DNA of 64,000 bases from positions 30,366-94,365 of the forward strand of contig NZ_JALJYC010000006.1 in the NCBI RefSeq assembly GCF_024170405.1, written 5' to 3'. Shown one piece after another: positions 26,765 to 34,844 of this stretch. Origin of the DNA: Neisseria perflava (GTDB lineage Bacteria; Pseudomonadota; Gammaproteobacteria; Burkholderiales; Neisseriaceae). Both the position numbers and the translations under genes were made by a program. The first letter of the stretch is position 1; each line of letters begins with the position of its first letter. The notes beneath the pieces are model-generated. The model saw only the letters and a program-made list of their open reading frames with translations. It was not told where the DNA came from and did not search any database.

Positions 26765-26808
26765 CAAAGGCTGTCTGAAAATCAAATCATGATTTTCAGA
26801 CGGCCTTT
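26765..26808 (+). terminator. DUS stem-loop after the DUF4126 gene
   Basis: One arm carries a variant uptake sequence (AGGCTGTCTGAA), the other a perfect one; the 18-base stem has one mismatch and encloses a seven-base loop. The fold-back element begins ten bases further on. Confidence 0.78.
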
Positions 26809-26818
26809 GCCGATTTTA

Positions 26819-26982
26819 AGAACCTGTATTCATAAGATTGATAGATGGATTTTTGTTGGATAATCATACGAATACAAGGCGGACTTTTGCGCCAATAGTG
26901 GACTATTGGCGCAAAAGTCCAACGCAGTAGACGTGTGATTAGGCAATAAAAAGCCGCTATCAAGATTGTGAATACAGGTTCT
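26819..26982. mobile_element. Miniature fold-back element, family A, copy 2
   Basis: A 164-base element with the same terminal inverted repeats as the copy at 7999. At its centre is a perfect inverted repeat, GGACTTTTGCGCCAATAG and complement around a four-base loop, and the two arms align along the full 75 or so bases. It ends five bases before the stop codon of the SMR pseudogene. Confidence 0.88.
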
Positions 26983-26987
26983 AAACT

Positions 26988-27311
26988 TTAGGTTTTAGAA
27001 AACACATTAATCACCAACACGCCCGCCAAAATCAAACCCATCCCAATCAAACCTGCCGTGTCGATTTTCTGCCCGAACGCGAAATACGCCACCACCGCCG
27101 TCAGCACAATCCTCACGCCCGACTACACTGCATACACAATCCCCACCGGCAAGCTGCGGTACACCAACGACACACAGTAAAACGACACGCCGTATAAAGC
27201 CAGCGACGACACCGTTGGCAGCAGGCGGGTAAAGCCATCGCTAGTTTTCAGCAGCGCAGTGGCGGCGATTTCAAAGCCGATGGCAATCATCAGCAGCAAC
27301 CAAGCATTCAC
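26988..27311 (-). pseudogene. Small multidrug resistance (SMR) transporter interrupted at the Trp63 codon
   Basis: Reading from a GTG at 27311 gives VNAWLLLMIAIGFEIAATALL, with Glu at residue 14, the proton/drug-coupling acid of EmrE. The frame runs to LPVGIVYAV and codon 63 (27123-27125) is TAG, then continues SGVRIVLTAVVAYFAFGQKI and GMGLILAGVLVINVFSKT to a normal stop at 26988. SMR proteins have the invariant WSGVG here, so TGG to TAG (Trp63) is the obvious cause; the adjoining conserved Gly is also changed to Arg. The full length of 107 residues is exactly that of the family. The truncated product could not form the substrate pathway. The GTG start has a poor ribosome site. Confidence 0.88.
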
Positions 27312-27334
27312 GATTTTTCTTTCATGCAGACAAC

Positions 27335-27397
27335 AGGCCGTCTGAACAGGTATCACAAAAATCTTGGATTTTGTTTTCATACCCGTTCAGACGGCCT
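27335..27397. repeat. DUS-capped nested hairpin, copy d
   Basis: A 63-base element with AG-form uptake sequences at both ends, extension ACAGGTAT/ATACCCGT, and the inner hairpin AAAATC-TTG-GATTTT. It lies between etf-QO and the SMR pseudogene, both minus strand. Confidence 0.85.
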
Positions 27398-27403
27398 AAC
27401 ACA

Positions 27404-29065
27404 TTACATCGAGCCGTAATTCGGCCCGCTGCCGCCCTCGGGACACACCCACACGATATTCTGCGTCGGGTCTTTGATGTCGCAGGTTTTGCAGTGGATA
27501 CAGTTGGCCGAGTTAATCCGCAACGCCGGCGCACCGCCCTCTTCCACGATTTCATACACCGCCGCCGGGCAATAGCGCGTTTCCGGCGAGGCGTATTGCT
27601 TGTAGTTCACATCCAGCATGAGCTGCGGGTTTTTCAGAACCAGATGGCCGGGTTGGTCTTCTTCATGGGCGGTATTGGCTAGAAACACGCTGCTCAAGCG
27701 GTCGAAGGTTAACACGCCGTCGGGTTTGGGATAATCAATCGGCGTGCAGTCGGCGGCTTTTTGCAGCGATTCATGGTCTTTGCCGTGGTGTTTTAGCGTC
27801 CACGGTGCTTTGCCTTTTAATACGCCCTGATCCAGCGCCAAATACAGCGAGGCGGCATACAGCCCCCATTTGAAGGCAGGGCGCACGTTACGCGCAGCGT
27901 GCAGCTCCTCATGCGCCCAGCTTTGCTCAAAGGCCGTCTGAAAAGCCGCCGCCTCCGCGCCGGTATCGAAACTATCCACATCATCCAAACTTTCCAGCAG
28001 CGGAAACACCGCCTCCGCCGCCAACATGCCCGATTTCATGGCAGTATGGATGCCTTTAATGCGCGGCATATTCAAGAAACCCGCCGCGTCGCCCACCAAC
28101 ACGCCGCCGCCGAAACTCAGCTTGGGCAGGCTCTGCAAACCGCCCTCAACCAGCGCGCGTGCGCCGTAGGCAATGCGGCGGCCGCCCTCAAAAATCTTAC
28201 GGATTTCAGGATGGGTTTTGAAACGCTGAAACTCTTCAAACGGCGACAGATACGGATTGGTGTAGTCCAAGCCGACCACGAAACCAACCGCGACTTGATT
28301 GTCGTCGAGATGGTAGATAAACGAGCCGCCGTAGGTTTTGCTGTCCAGCGGCCAACCGGCGGTATGCACCGCCAAACCCGGCTGATGGTTTTCAGACGGC
28401 ACTCCCCAAATTTCTTTGATGCCCAAGCCGTAGGTTTGCGGCTGACTGTGTTTGTCCAAATCGAAACGCTTAATGATTTGGCCGCTGAGCGAGCCCCGGC
28501 AGCCTTCGGCAAAAATCGTCTGCTGCGCCCACAATTCCATACCCGGCTGGAAGTTGGCGGTCGGTTCGCCGTCTTTGCCCACGCCCATATTGCCGGTGGC
28601 AATGCCTTTGACCGAACCGTCATCATGATACAGAATTTCGGTGGCGGCAAAACCGGGATAAATTTCCACACCCAGATTTTCCGCCTGCTCCGCCAGCCAG
28701 CGTACCAATTCACCCAAGCTGATGATGTAATTGCCGTGGTTGTTGAAATTGGGCGTGACCGGCAGCTTGTAGGCTTTATGCTCGGTCAGAAACATCACCT
28801 TATCGGCCGTCACGCTGCGCGTCAGCGGCGCACCTAACTCCTGCCAGTCGGGGAACAGTTCCGCCAGCGCCTTCGGGTCGATGACCGCGCCCGACAAGGC
28901 GTGCGCCCCGACTTCCGAGCCTTTTTCCACCACGCACACGCTGATTTCGCGCCCGTCTGCCGCCGCCAACTGCTTGAGTTTGACCGCTGCCGCCAGCCCC
29001 GCCGGGCCTGCGCCGACAATGACGACATCGTACTGCATGCTGTCGCGCTCTATGGTTTCTGTCAT
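27404..29065 (-). CDS. Electron transfer flavoprotein-ubiquinone oxidoreductase
   Basis: The 553-residue membrane-associated flavoprotein passes electrons from reduced ETF to ubiquinone. It has an N-terminal FAD-binding Rossmann motif (VVIVGAGPAGLAAAVKL), a second FAD motif GGVLVGDAAGFLNMPRIKGIHTAM near the middle, and a C-terminal 4Fe-4S cluster motif CIHCKTCDIKDPTQNIVWVCPEGGSGPNY. I start at MTETIERDS (29065), nine bases after AGGA, rather than the longer frame. The ETF subunits are not nearby. Family assignment is firm. Confidence 0.95.
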   Translation of the reverse strand: MTETIERDSMQYDVVIVGAGPAGLAAAVKLKQLAAADGREISVCVVEKGSEVGAHALSGAVIDPKALAELFPDWQELGAPLTRSVTADKVMFLTEHKAYKLPVTPNFNNHGNYIISLGELVRWLAEQAENLGVEIYPGFAATEILYHDDGSVKGIATGNMGVGKDGEPTANFQPGMELWAQQTIFAEGCRGSLSGQIIKRFDLDKHSQPQTYGLGIKEIWGVPSENHQPGLAVHTAGWPLDSKTYGGSFIYHLDDNQVAVGFVVGLDYTNPYLSPFEEFQRFKTHPEIRKIFEGGRRIAYGARALVEGGLQSLPKLSFGGGVLVGDAAGFLNMPRIKGIHTAMKSGMLAAEAVFPLLESLDDVDSFDTGAEAAAFQTAFEQSWAHEELHAARNVRPAFKWGLYAASLYLALDQGVLKGKAPWTLKHHGKDHESLQKAADCTPIDYPKPDGVLTFDRLSSVFLANTAHEEDQPGHLVLKNPQLMLDVNYKQYASPETRYCPAAVYEIVEEGGAPALRINSANCIHCKTCDIKDPTQNIVWVCPEGGSGPNYGSM

Positions 29066-29148
29066 GGTGGTTTGTCCTATTGGTATTTTTGTATTTAAAA
29101 ACAAGCGTGTGATTATACAGCAATATCATACTGCTACCAAACGCAACG

Positions 29149-29184
29149 AGGCCGTCTGAAAAGCAACTTGTTTTCAGACGGCCT
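29149..29184 (-). terminator. Inverted-DUS terminator between znuA and etf-QO
   Basis: AG-form uptake sequences with extended pairing AAGCAA/TTGTTTT around a very short loop, 18 bases after the znuA stop. Confidence 0.83.
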
Positions 29185-29201
29185 GTGTTTAAGAAGAACC
29201 T

Positions 29202-30104
29202 TTACTTCATCGCCTTAGTCAACGCATTCACATTGTAGCGGTACATACCGATATAGGTGTTGGCCGGGGCATTGCCCAGCGCGTCTGAGTAGAGCTTGCC
29301 GCTGACGCGCACGCCGGTTTCTTTGGCAATGCGGTCAATCATGCGCGTGTCTTTGATGTTTTCGGCAAACACGGCTTTAATGCCCTCGCGTTTGATTTGG
29401 CGGATAATCGAAGCCACTTGCTTGGCCGACGGCTCGGCCGAGCTGCTCACGCCTTGCGGGGCGATAAATTGGATGTTGTAGCGTTTGGCCATATACGAAA
29501 AAGCGTCATGGCCGGTCAACACTTTACGCTTGGCGGCAGGAATCGCGTTAAACGCGGCGCGGCTGTCGCTGTCGAGTTTTTTCAACTGGTTCTGATAGTT
29601 GGTCAGGCGTTGCTGGTAATAGGTTTTACCGGCAGGATCGGCCTGAATCAGGGCGTTGCCGACGTTTTGCGCATAGGTCAGCATCAACACAGGGTCTGTC
29701 CACACATGCGGGTCGAATTCGCCGTGATCGTGATTATGACCGGCATGGTCGTGATGGTCGTGACCGCCCTCTTCTGCTTTCAGGGCGCGAATGCCTTTGC
29801 TGGCCTCGGCATACGGCACTTTGCTTTGTTTGACCGCACGCTGTACATCTGCCGCTTCCAAGCCTAATCCGTTGAGCAACACCAATTTGGCGGAACGGAT
29901 TTTCTTAATATCGCCGCTGGTCATGTGGTAGGCATGGGAATCCTGATTCGCGCCCACCAAATTCTGCACTGCCACACGCTCGCCGCCTATTTGTTTGGCC
30001 ACATCGCCCAAAATGCTGAAGCTGGCCACCACCGGCATAGGCGCGGCATAAGCCGCACCGGACAATAAAGCAGCCACCACGCCGAGTTTCCATTTTTTCA
30101 TCAT
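29202..30104 (-). CDS. znuA: Zinc ABC transporter periplasmic binding protein
   Basis: The 300-residue cluster A-I binding protein has a signal peptide (ends GAAYA), then PVVASFSILGDVAKQIGGERVAV, VGANQDSHAYHM (first His ligand), a His-rich loop GGHDHHDHAGHNHDHGEFDPHVW typical of ZnuA and absent from manganese binders, KVLTGHDAFSYMAKRY (third His) and VFAENIKDTRM. It captures zinc for ZnuBC. A Zur-like box overlaps its own promoter region 16-30 bases before the ATG, indicating transcription separate from znuCB. AAAAGGAAAAG is the ribosome site. Confidence 0.95.
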   Translation of the reverse strand: MMKKWKLGVVAALLSGAAYAAPMPVVASFSILGDVAKQIGGERVAVQNLVGANQDSHAYHMTSGDIKKIRSAKLVLLNGLGLEAADVQRAVKQSKVPYAEASKGIRALKAEEGGHDHHDHAGHNHDHGEFDPHVWTDPVLMLTYAQNVGNALIQADPAGKTYYQQRLTNYQNQLKKLDSDSRAAFNAIPAAKRKVLTGHDAFSYMAKRYNIQFIAPQGVSSSAEPSAKQVASIIRQIKREGIKAVFAENIKDTRMIDRIAKETGVRVSGKLYSDALGNAPANTYIGMYRYNVNALTKAMK

Positions 30105-30119
30105 CGTTCTTTTCCTTTT

Positions 30120-30134
30120 TGATATAACATAACA
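30120..30134 (-). promoter_or_regulatory. Predicted Zur box of znuA
   Basis: On the minus strand TGTTATGTTATATCA fits the meningococcal Zur element TGTTATDNHATAACA (as I recall it) at 14 of 15 positions. It lies directly before the znuA ribosome site, next to TATTATAAA, a likely -10. Confidence 0.7.
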
Positions 30135-30200
30135 TTTATAATAGTGTAAAACAGCCTGCGCCTTTAGGCAAGCGCAGGCCGTCTGAAAAATCGGCTAATT

Positions 30201-30839
30201 CTAAGATTTATCTACCCGTTCGACTAAGTCCGCCATACCGGCCGCACACTCGTTACCCTGACTGCGCAAAGCCTTAACCACACCTTCACGGTTTTCGGCA
30301 GGCTGGTTTTGACTGAGCTTTTCCTTACCAATCAGCCGCGTAATCTGCCATTCTACGCATACAATACCGCGACATTGCGCGTCGATGTAATCCAACGGAG
30401 CGTCCGACAACTGCCACGGCTGCACCTCGCCCTGCTCAGACTGCGCCGTCAACTCAGCCAGCATAGCCTTCATCTGCGCTAAATCCTCGCATACCGTTGC
30501 CTTTGCATAAGCATGTACCACCTGATAATTCCATGTCGGTACCGCCTTATGCGTTTCCTGCTTGGTCGGATACCAGTTAGCGCTGATATAATGCTGCACA
30601 CATTGGAAAATCAACAACCATTCACCATCAGGCAAGGCTTCGCGCCAAATCGGATTGGATTTAGCGAAATGCCCTTGCAGGCTGCCGTATGCCGTGCCGT
30701 CGTCCCGCCAAACAACAGGAATATGCGTTGCTTACAACCCCTGATTGGTCTGCACCACAACCGTAGCAAACGGATATGTGCGCATAAACTGCTGCAAGCG
30801 GGCAAGGTTTTCCTGCCTGAATATTTTTGGCGTAAACAT
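30201..30839 (-). pseudogene. paiB: PaiB-like FMN-binding regulator interrupted by an ochre codon
   Basis: From ATG 30839 the frame reads MFTPKIFRQENLARLQQFMR and TYPFATVVVQTNQGL, then codon 36 (30732-30734) is TAA, then ATHIPVVWRDDGTAYGSLQGHFAKSNPIW and the full remainder to 30201. Motifs ATHIP, LQGHFAKSNP, ISANWYPTK, VPTWNYQVVHAYA, ITRLIGKEKLSQNQP and the final EGVVKALRSQGN match the PaiB/FMN-binding split-barrel family. GAA to TAA explains the break. The gene starts nine bases after znuB, its ribosome site overlapping the znuB stop, so it belonged to the zinc operon. Re-initiation downstream could make a 144-residue fragment lacking the first strand. Total length 212 codons is normal. Confidence 0.85.
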
Positions 30840-30848
30840 CAATTTTCC

Positions 30849-31724
30849 TTAAATCATGCGGTGCTTTTTATGCCGCAGCCATTTGGTTAACACACCGCCT
30901 TCCCAGCCGAACACCACCGACAGCAGATACAATACGCCGCAGCACAAAATAATCGCCGGGCCGGAAGGAATTTCGACATGATAGGAAAACAGCAGCCCGG
31001 CAAAGCCGCACAGCAGCGCCAGCGCCACTGACAGCATAATCAGCATACCGAGGCTTTTCGCCCACAGCCGCGCAGTAATCGCGGGCAACATCATCAGGCC
31101 GACCGACATCAGCGTGCCGAGCGCTTGGAAACCGGCCACCAAGTTCATCACCACCAGCACCAAAAACAACACATGCCAAAAACCGCCCTTGCCGCCGACA
31201 GCCTTTAAAAACAGTGGGTCTATGCTTTCCAATACCAGCGGGCGGTAAATCACCGCCAGTATTATCATCGTTACGCTGGCCGCCGCCGCGATCATCAGCA
31301 GCGCGGGTACGTCCACCGCCAACACCGAGCCGAACAGCAAATGCAGCAAATCCACGCTGTCGCCGTTTTTGCTCACCAAAATCACGCCGACCGCCAAGCT
31401 GGAAAGGTAAAACGCGGCAAAGTTGGCGTCTTCTTTCAAAGTGGTAAAACGGCTGACCAAACCGGCCAGCAGCGCCATCAGCAATCCGGCGACAAAACCG
31501 CCCACGCTCATGGCGGGCATACTCAATCCGGCAAACATATAGCCGATGGCCGCGCCGGGCAAAACCGCATGGCTGAGCGCGTCACCGACCAAACTCATGC
31601 GGCGCATAACCAAAAACACGCCCACAGGCGCGGCGCTGAACGCCAAGCAGCAAATCGACGCCAGCGCATAGCGCATAAAATCGAATTCGGCAAAAGGGGC
31701 AATAATTAATTCATAAAAATTCAT
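30849..31724 (-). CDS. znuB: Zinc ABC transporter permease
   Basis: The 291-residue inner-membrane protein has eight to nine hydrophobic helices and the ABC-3 permease markers MRRMSLVGDALSHAVLPGAAIGYM (cytoplasmic coupling helix) and LVSKNGDSVDLLHLLFGSVLAV. It forms the channel with ZnuC and receives zinc from ZnuA. It starts 26 bases after znuC. ABC-3 permeases for zinc and manganese are similar; zinc is inferred from znuA and the Zur boxes. Confidence 0.94.
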   Translation of the reverse strand: MNFYELIIAPFAEFDFMRYALASICCLAFSAAPVGVFLVMRRMSLVGDALSHAVLPGAAIGYMFAGLSMPAMSVGGFVAGLLMALLAGLVSRFTTLKEDANFAAFYLSSLAVGVILVSKNGDSVDLLHLLFGSVLAVDVPALLMIAAAASVTMIILAVIYRPLVLESIDPLFLKAVGGKGGFWHVLFLVLVVMNLVAGFQALGTLMSVGLMMLPAITARLWAKSLGMLIMLSVALALLCGFAGLLFSYHVEIPSGPAIILCCGVLYLLSVVFGWEGGVLTKWLRHKKHRMI

Positions 31725-31750
31725 AGTGTTATCTTATTTTTCCGACGGCC

Positions 31751-32476
31751 TTACACCGCGCACCAGTCCGCCGATTCCTGCTGCTGCATGGCAGCATTGG
31801 CTTGCACCAAAAATTCGTCGGTCAATACCGTTTCCGTTGCGCCCGAGGCGATTTTCTCCCGCGCCAAGAGCAGCATATTCGGAAAATAAGCGCGTACCTG
31901 CTCGTAATCGTGCAACACGGCAATCACCGCCTGCCCTTCCTGATTGCAGCGGCGCAAGACATCCAGCAACGCGTAAGTCGTGCGCGCATCCACCGCGTTA
32001 AACGGCTCGTCCAGCAGCAAAAATTTAGCGTCCTGCGCCAACATGCGCGCAAACAAAACGCGCTGGAATTGGCCGTTGGACAAATGCGCAATCTGGCGGT
32101 CGGCAAATTCGCGCATTTCCACGCGCTCCAGCGCGGCATACACGCGCTCGCGCTGGGCGGCTTTGACGCGGCCGAAAAAGCCGATTTCGTACCACAAACC
32201 CATCGCCGCCAACTCAAACACCGTCATCGGCAGGCTGCGGTCGATTTCCGACTGCTGCGGCAGGTAAGCGATGTCTTTGCGTTGCAGACCGACCCAGTGT
32301 ACCTGGCCGGTATTGGTTTTGAGCAGCCCCATCACCGCTTTGAGCAGGGTGGACTTGCCCGCGCCATTGGGCCCGAAAATCGCCCACATACTGCCGTCGG
32401 AAAATTCCATATCCACATGGTGCACCGCCGGACGGCTGCGGTAGCTGACAGTCAGATTATCGACAACAATGCTCAT
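31751..32476 (-). CDS. znuC: Zinc ABC transporter ATPase
   Basis: The 241-residue ATPase starts MSIVVDNLTVSYRSRPAV and has Walker A FGPNGAGKST, signature LSNGQFQRVLFARML (Asn where Gly is usual in LSGGQ), Walker B FLLLDEPFNAVD and the switch region VLHDYEQV. I use the ATG at 32476, whose first bases overlap the stop of a 33-codon frame as ATGA, which suggests translational coupling; an in-frame start at 32506 would add ten unlikely residues. Energises zinc import with ZnuB. Confidence 0.94.
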   Translation of the reverse strand: MSIVVDNLTVSYRSRPAVHHVDMEFSDGSMWAIFGPNGAGKSTLLKAVMGLLKTNTGQVHWVGLQRKDIAYLPQQSEIDRSLPMTVFELAAMGLWYEIGFFGRVKAAQRERVYAALERVEMREFADRQIAHLSNGQFQRVLFARMLAQDAKFLLLDEPFNAVDARTTYALLDVLRRCNQEGQAVIAVLHDYEQVRAYFPNMLLLAREKIASGATETVLTDEFLVQANAAMQQQESADWCAV

Positions 32477-32574
32477 GCGCCGACCGCCCAAAAATAAATG
32501 CCCCACAATACGGCCACGGCCAGCAGCGCAATCAGCAGGCGCTGACCCAATCCGGTTAATAAAATCGAATTCAT
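32473..32574 (-). CDS. Putative 33-residue membrane protein at the head of the zinc operon
   Basis: ATG at 32574 opens a frame MNSILLTGLGQRLLIALLAV followed by AVLWGIYFWAVGA and a TGA that overlaps the znuC ATG. The product would be one hydrophobic helix with a short polar N-terminus containing GQRLL. Overlap with znuC as ATGA, and the position as first gene after the Zur-like promoter, argue for translation. No classical Shine-Dalgarno is seen because a DUS occupies the preceding bases. I do not recognise the family; it might be a small subunit of the transporter or a coupling leader. Confidence 0.5.
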   Translation of the reverse strand: MNSILLTGLGQRLLIALLAVAVLWGIYFWAVGA

Positions 32575-32641
32575 AGCAGTTTTTTCAGACGGCCTGAACC
32601 ATGCGCCGAGGCCGTCTGAACCCAATTTGATAAAACATGAA

Positions 32642-32669
32642 TGATACTATATAACATTATATTTGTAAA
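32642..32669 (-). promoter_or_regulatory. Predicted promoter and Zur box of the znuCB operon
   Basis: On the minus strand TTTACA and TATCAT are 17 bases apart. Overlapping the spacer and -10 is TGTTATATAGTATCA (32642-32656), 13 of 15 positions of the same Zur element seen before znuA. Confidence 0.62.
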
Positions 32670-32749
32670 CGGACACCGCCCGCCCCTTTCGGCGCTTAAG
32701 CGCAAAGCAATGATACAATACGCGCTTTACGATGTTTTGGAATACTGCC

Positions 32750-33049
32750 ATGTCCGCACCCCTGCTGCACGAAAAACTCAATACCGAAACCGCCCGTATC
32801 CGCTGGTCGGAACTGCAAACCCATTTCGCACGCGGCGCAGCGGTCTATGTCGCGCCCGATTTGGATTTGGTAGAAATCGCCAAACAAGTGGCCGACGACA
32901 ACGCTGCCGCGCTCTCGCCCTTAATGCAGCAAGGCAAATTCGGCGTGGTCAGCGAAGACCAAGCGCGGGCGTTTGTGGCGGACAATCGGGAAATGTGGGC
33001 GGTAGTCGTTGCGCCGTGGGTTTTGGTGCAACCGAGTGAGGCGGTTTAG
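32750..33049 (+). CDS. DUF2288 family protein
   Basis: The 99-residue soluble protein begins MSAPLLHEKLNTETARIRWSEL and contains HFARGAAVYVAPDLDLVEIAKQVADDN and MWAVVVAPWVLVQP, the complete DUF2288 domain. Function unknown. I start at the ATG at 32750 rather than six codons upstream. It is divergent from the zinc operon and shares the 175-base intergenic region with it. Confidence 0.85.
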   Translation: MSAPLLHEKLNTETARIRWSELQTHFARGAAVYVAPDLDLVEIAKQVADDNAAALSPLMQQGKFGVVSEDQARAFVADNREMWAVVVAPWVLVQPSEAV

Positions 33050-33144
33050 ATTTAATTGAATCGGCCGTGCCATAACACAATCAAAAGTACCCGCCCTACT
33101 AATTTTGCCCGCCATTACGTCGCTTCGCCTTTCCCGCAAAGCAG

Positions 33145-33184
33145 AAAAGGCCGTCTGAAAACAAACCTGTTTTCAGACGGCCTT
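33145..33184. terminator. Inverted-DUS terminator between DUF2288 gene and the symporter
   Basis: AG-form uptake sequences with extension AAACA pair around a short loop between convergent genes. Confidence 0.84.
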
Positions 33185-33206
33185 GCTTTTTTCATTCAAT
33201 CCGACA

Positions 33207-34586
33207 TCAACCCGGCAATTCTCCGCTCTTGATTTTCTGTTTGAAATCTTTGGTTTCGCCGACAATCACTTTCGCCAGCAGCAACAGCGCAATCAAGTTC
33301 GGCAAAGCCATCAGGCCGTTGAAAGTATCGGAAGCCAGCCACACCAAATCCATGCTCAAAACCGTACCCAACATCACCGAAGCCACGTAAACCACGCGAT
33401 AGACGTTGGCAAAGCCGTCGCCAAACACATACGTCGCGCACTTCTCGCCGTAGTAGCACCAGCCCAAAATAGTGGAATAAGCAAAGAAAATCAAACCGAT
33501 GGTAACGACCAAACCGCCTACGCCCGGCAGCATTTTGTCGAATGTTACCGTGGTTAGCGCCGCCCCGCTCAGCTCCGGTCGGACAAACTCGCCGCCCGCG
33601 CCGATTAAGCCCATCACCAACACGATACCGGTAATCGAACACACCACGATGGTATCCAGAAACGTCCCCGTCATCGACACCAGCGCCTGACGTACAGGGT
33701 GGTCGGTTTTGGCCGCTGCTGCCGCAATCGGTGCAGAACCCATACCGGCTTCATTGGAAAACACGCCGCGTGCCACACCGTAGCGGATAGCCGTACCCAG
33801 CGCACCGCCTGCGGCAGCCTGCCCGCTAAACGCGTCGGAGAAAATCATGCTGACGGCCGGTGCGACCATATCCAAGTTAAACGCGATAATCAGCAAGCCG
33901 CCCAAAACATACAACACGGCCATCAACGGCACAATCACCGAGGCGGCTTTGGCAATACCGCGAATCCCGCCCAACACCACAATCGCCGTCAAAACAGTCA
34001 GAACCACGCCGGTGTAGCCCGGCGCAATATCAAAGCTGGTCTGCACCGCCTGCGCCACAGAGTTGGACTGCACCGAACTGCCGATACCGAAGGAAGCAAA
34101 TGTGCCGAACAAGGCAAATGCATAGGCCATCCATTTCCAGCGGTTACCCAAACCGTTTTGGATATAATACATCGGCCCGCCGGACATTTCGCCTTTTTTG
34201 TTGACCTCGCGGTATTTTACCGCCAGCACGCCCTCGCCGTATTTGGTCGCCATACCGAAAATAGCCGTCATCCACATCCAAAACACCGCTCCCGGGCCTC
34301 CGACGACCACAGCGGTGGCCACGCCTGCGATATTCCCCGTACCGATAGTGGCGGATAAAGCCGTCATCAGGGCGCCGAAATGGGAAATATCGCCCTCATG
34401 GTCTGCGCCGTCGTCTTTCTGCTTGGACGGCATAAATGCCTGTTTCAAGGCATAACCGAGCATATGGAACTGCAACCCTTTCAGCAACAGGGTCAAAATT
34501 ACCCCGGTGCCGACAATCAGCACCAGCATGGGCGGCCCCCATACCCATGCGCTGACCACTTCAAAAATTTGGTTTAAGACTTCCAT
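33207..34586 (-). CDS. Sodium:alanine (amino acid) symporter, AGCS family
   Basis: The 459-residue inner-membrane protein has about ten hydrophobic segments and the family motifs GALMTALSATIGTGNIAGVATAV, GGPGAVFWMWMTAIFGMATKYGEGVLAVKYR, GPMYYI and ARGVFSNEAGMGSAPIAAAAA. Members import alanine or glycine with sodium. The ATG at 34586 follows AGAGAGGAGAAG, a strong ribosome site, so the longer frame to 34634 is discarded. The upstream 200 bases are very AT-rich. Confidence 0.94.
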   Translation of the reverse strand: MEVLNQIFEVVSAWVWGPPMLVLIVGTGVILTLLLKGLQFHMLGYALKQAFMPSKQKDDGADHEGDISHFGALMTALSATIGTGNIAGVATAVVVGGPGAVFWMWMTAIFGMATKYGEGVLAVKYREVNKKGEMSGGPMYYIQNGLGNRWKWMAYAFALFGTFASFGIGSSVQSNSVAQAVQTSFDIAPGYTGVVLTVLTAIVVLGGIRGIAKAASVIVPLMAVLYVLGGLLIIAFNLDMVAPAVSMIFSDAFSGQAAAGGALGTAIRYGVARGVFSNEAGMGSAPIAAAAAKTDHPVRQALVSMTGTFLDTIVVCSITGIVLVMGLIGAGGEFVRPELSGAALTTVTFDKMLPGVGGLVVTIGLIFFAYSTILGWCYYGEKCATYVFGDGFANVYRVVYVASVMLGTVLSMDLVWLASDTFNGLMALPNLIALLLLAKVIVGETKDFKQKIKSGELPG

Positions 34587-34639
34587 TTTCTTCTCCTCTC
34601 TCTGCGTATTGTACGTATGGAGGCATTTCAGCATAGACT

Positions 34640-34800
34640 GTTAAAAAATGCAATAAAAAATATTTTATGATATAAAATTTCAAAAAATAAGTTTAAATTT
34701 TCAACTATCTCTTTGAATATTTATTAAAAATTAAATATAAATGTTCTCATCATATCTAATCATAACTTTACATTGTTTTCAATATTAATAATGCATACGA
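34640..34800. other. AT-rich intergenic segment
   Basis: This stretch, between the symporter start and the apaG terminator, is unusually rich in A and T runs (for example AAAAAATATTTTATGATATAAAATTTC). It probably contains the symporter promoter; several TATAAT-like boxes occur and I cannot choose among them. No gene is seen. Confidence 0.5.
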
Positions 34801-34802
34801 AA

Positions 34803-34831
34803 ATGCCGTCTGAAATATTTTCAGACGGCAT
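34803..34831 (-). terminator. Inverted AT-form DUS terminator after apaG
   Basis: ATGCCGTCTGAAA pairs with its complement around a three-base loop, 14 bases downstream of the apaG stop. Confidence 0.85.
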
Positions 34832-34844
34832 TGTTAAATCTGTC

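Noticed and set aside
4747..27125. Amber codons as sites of recoding (suppression or selenocysteine-like reading)
   Set aside because: Two ambers and one ochre in unrelated genes fit mutation better; no suppressor tRNA or recoding structure was seen.
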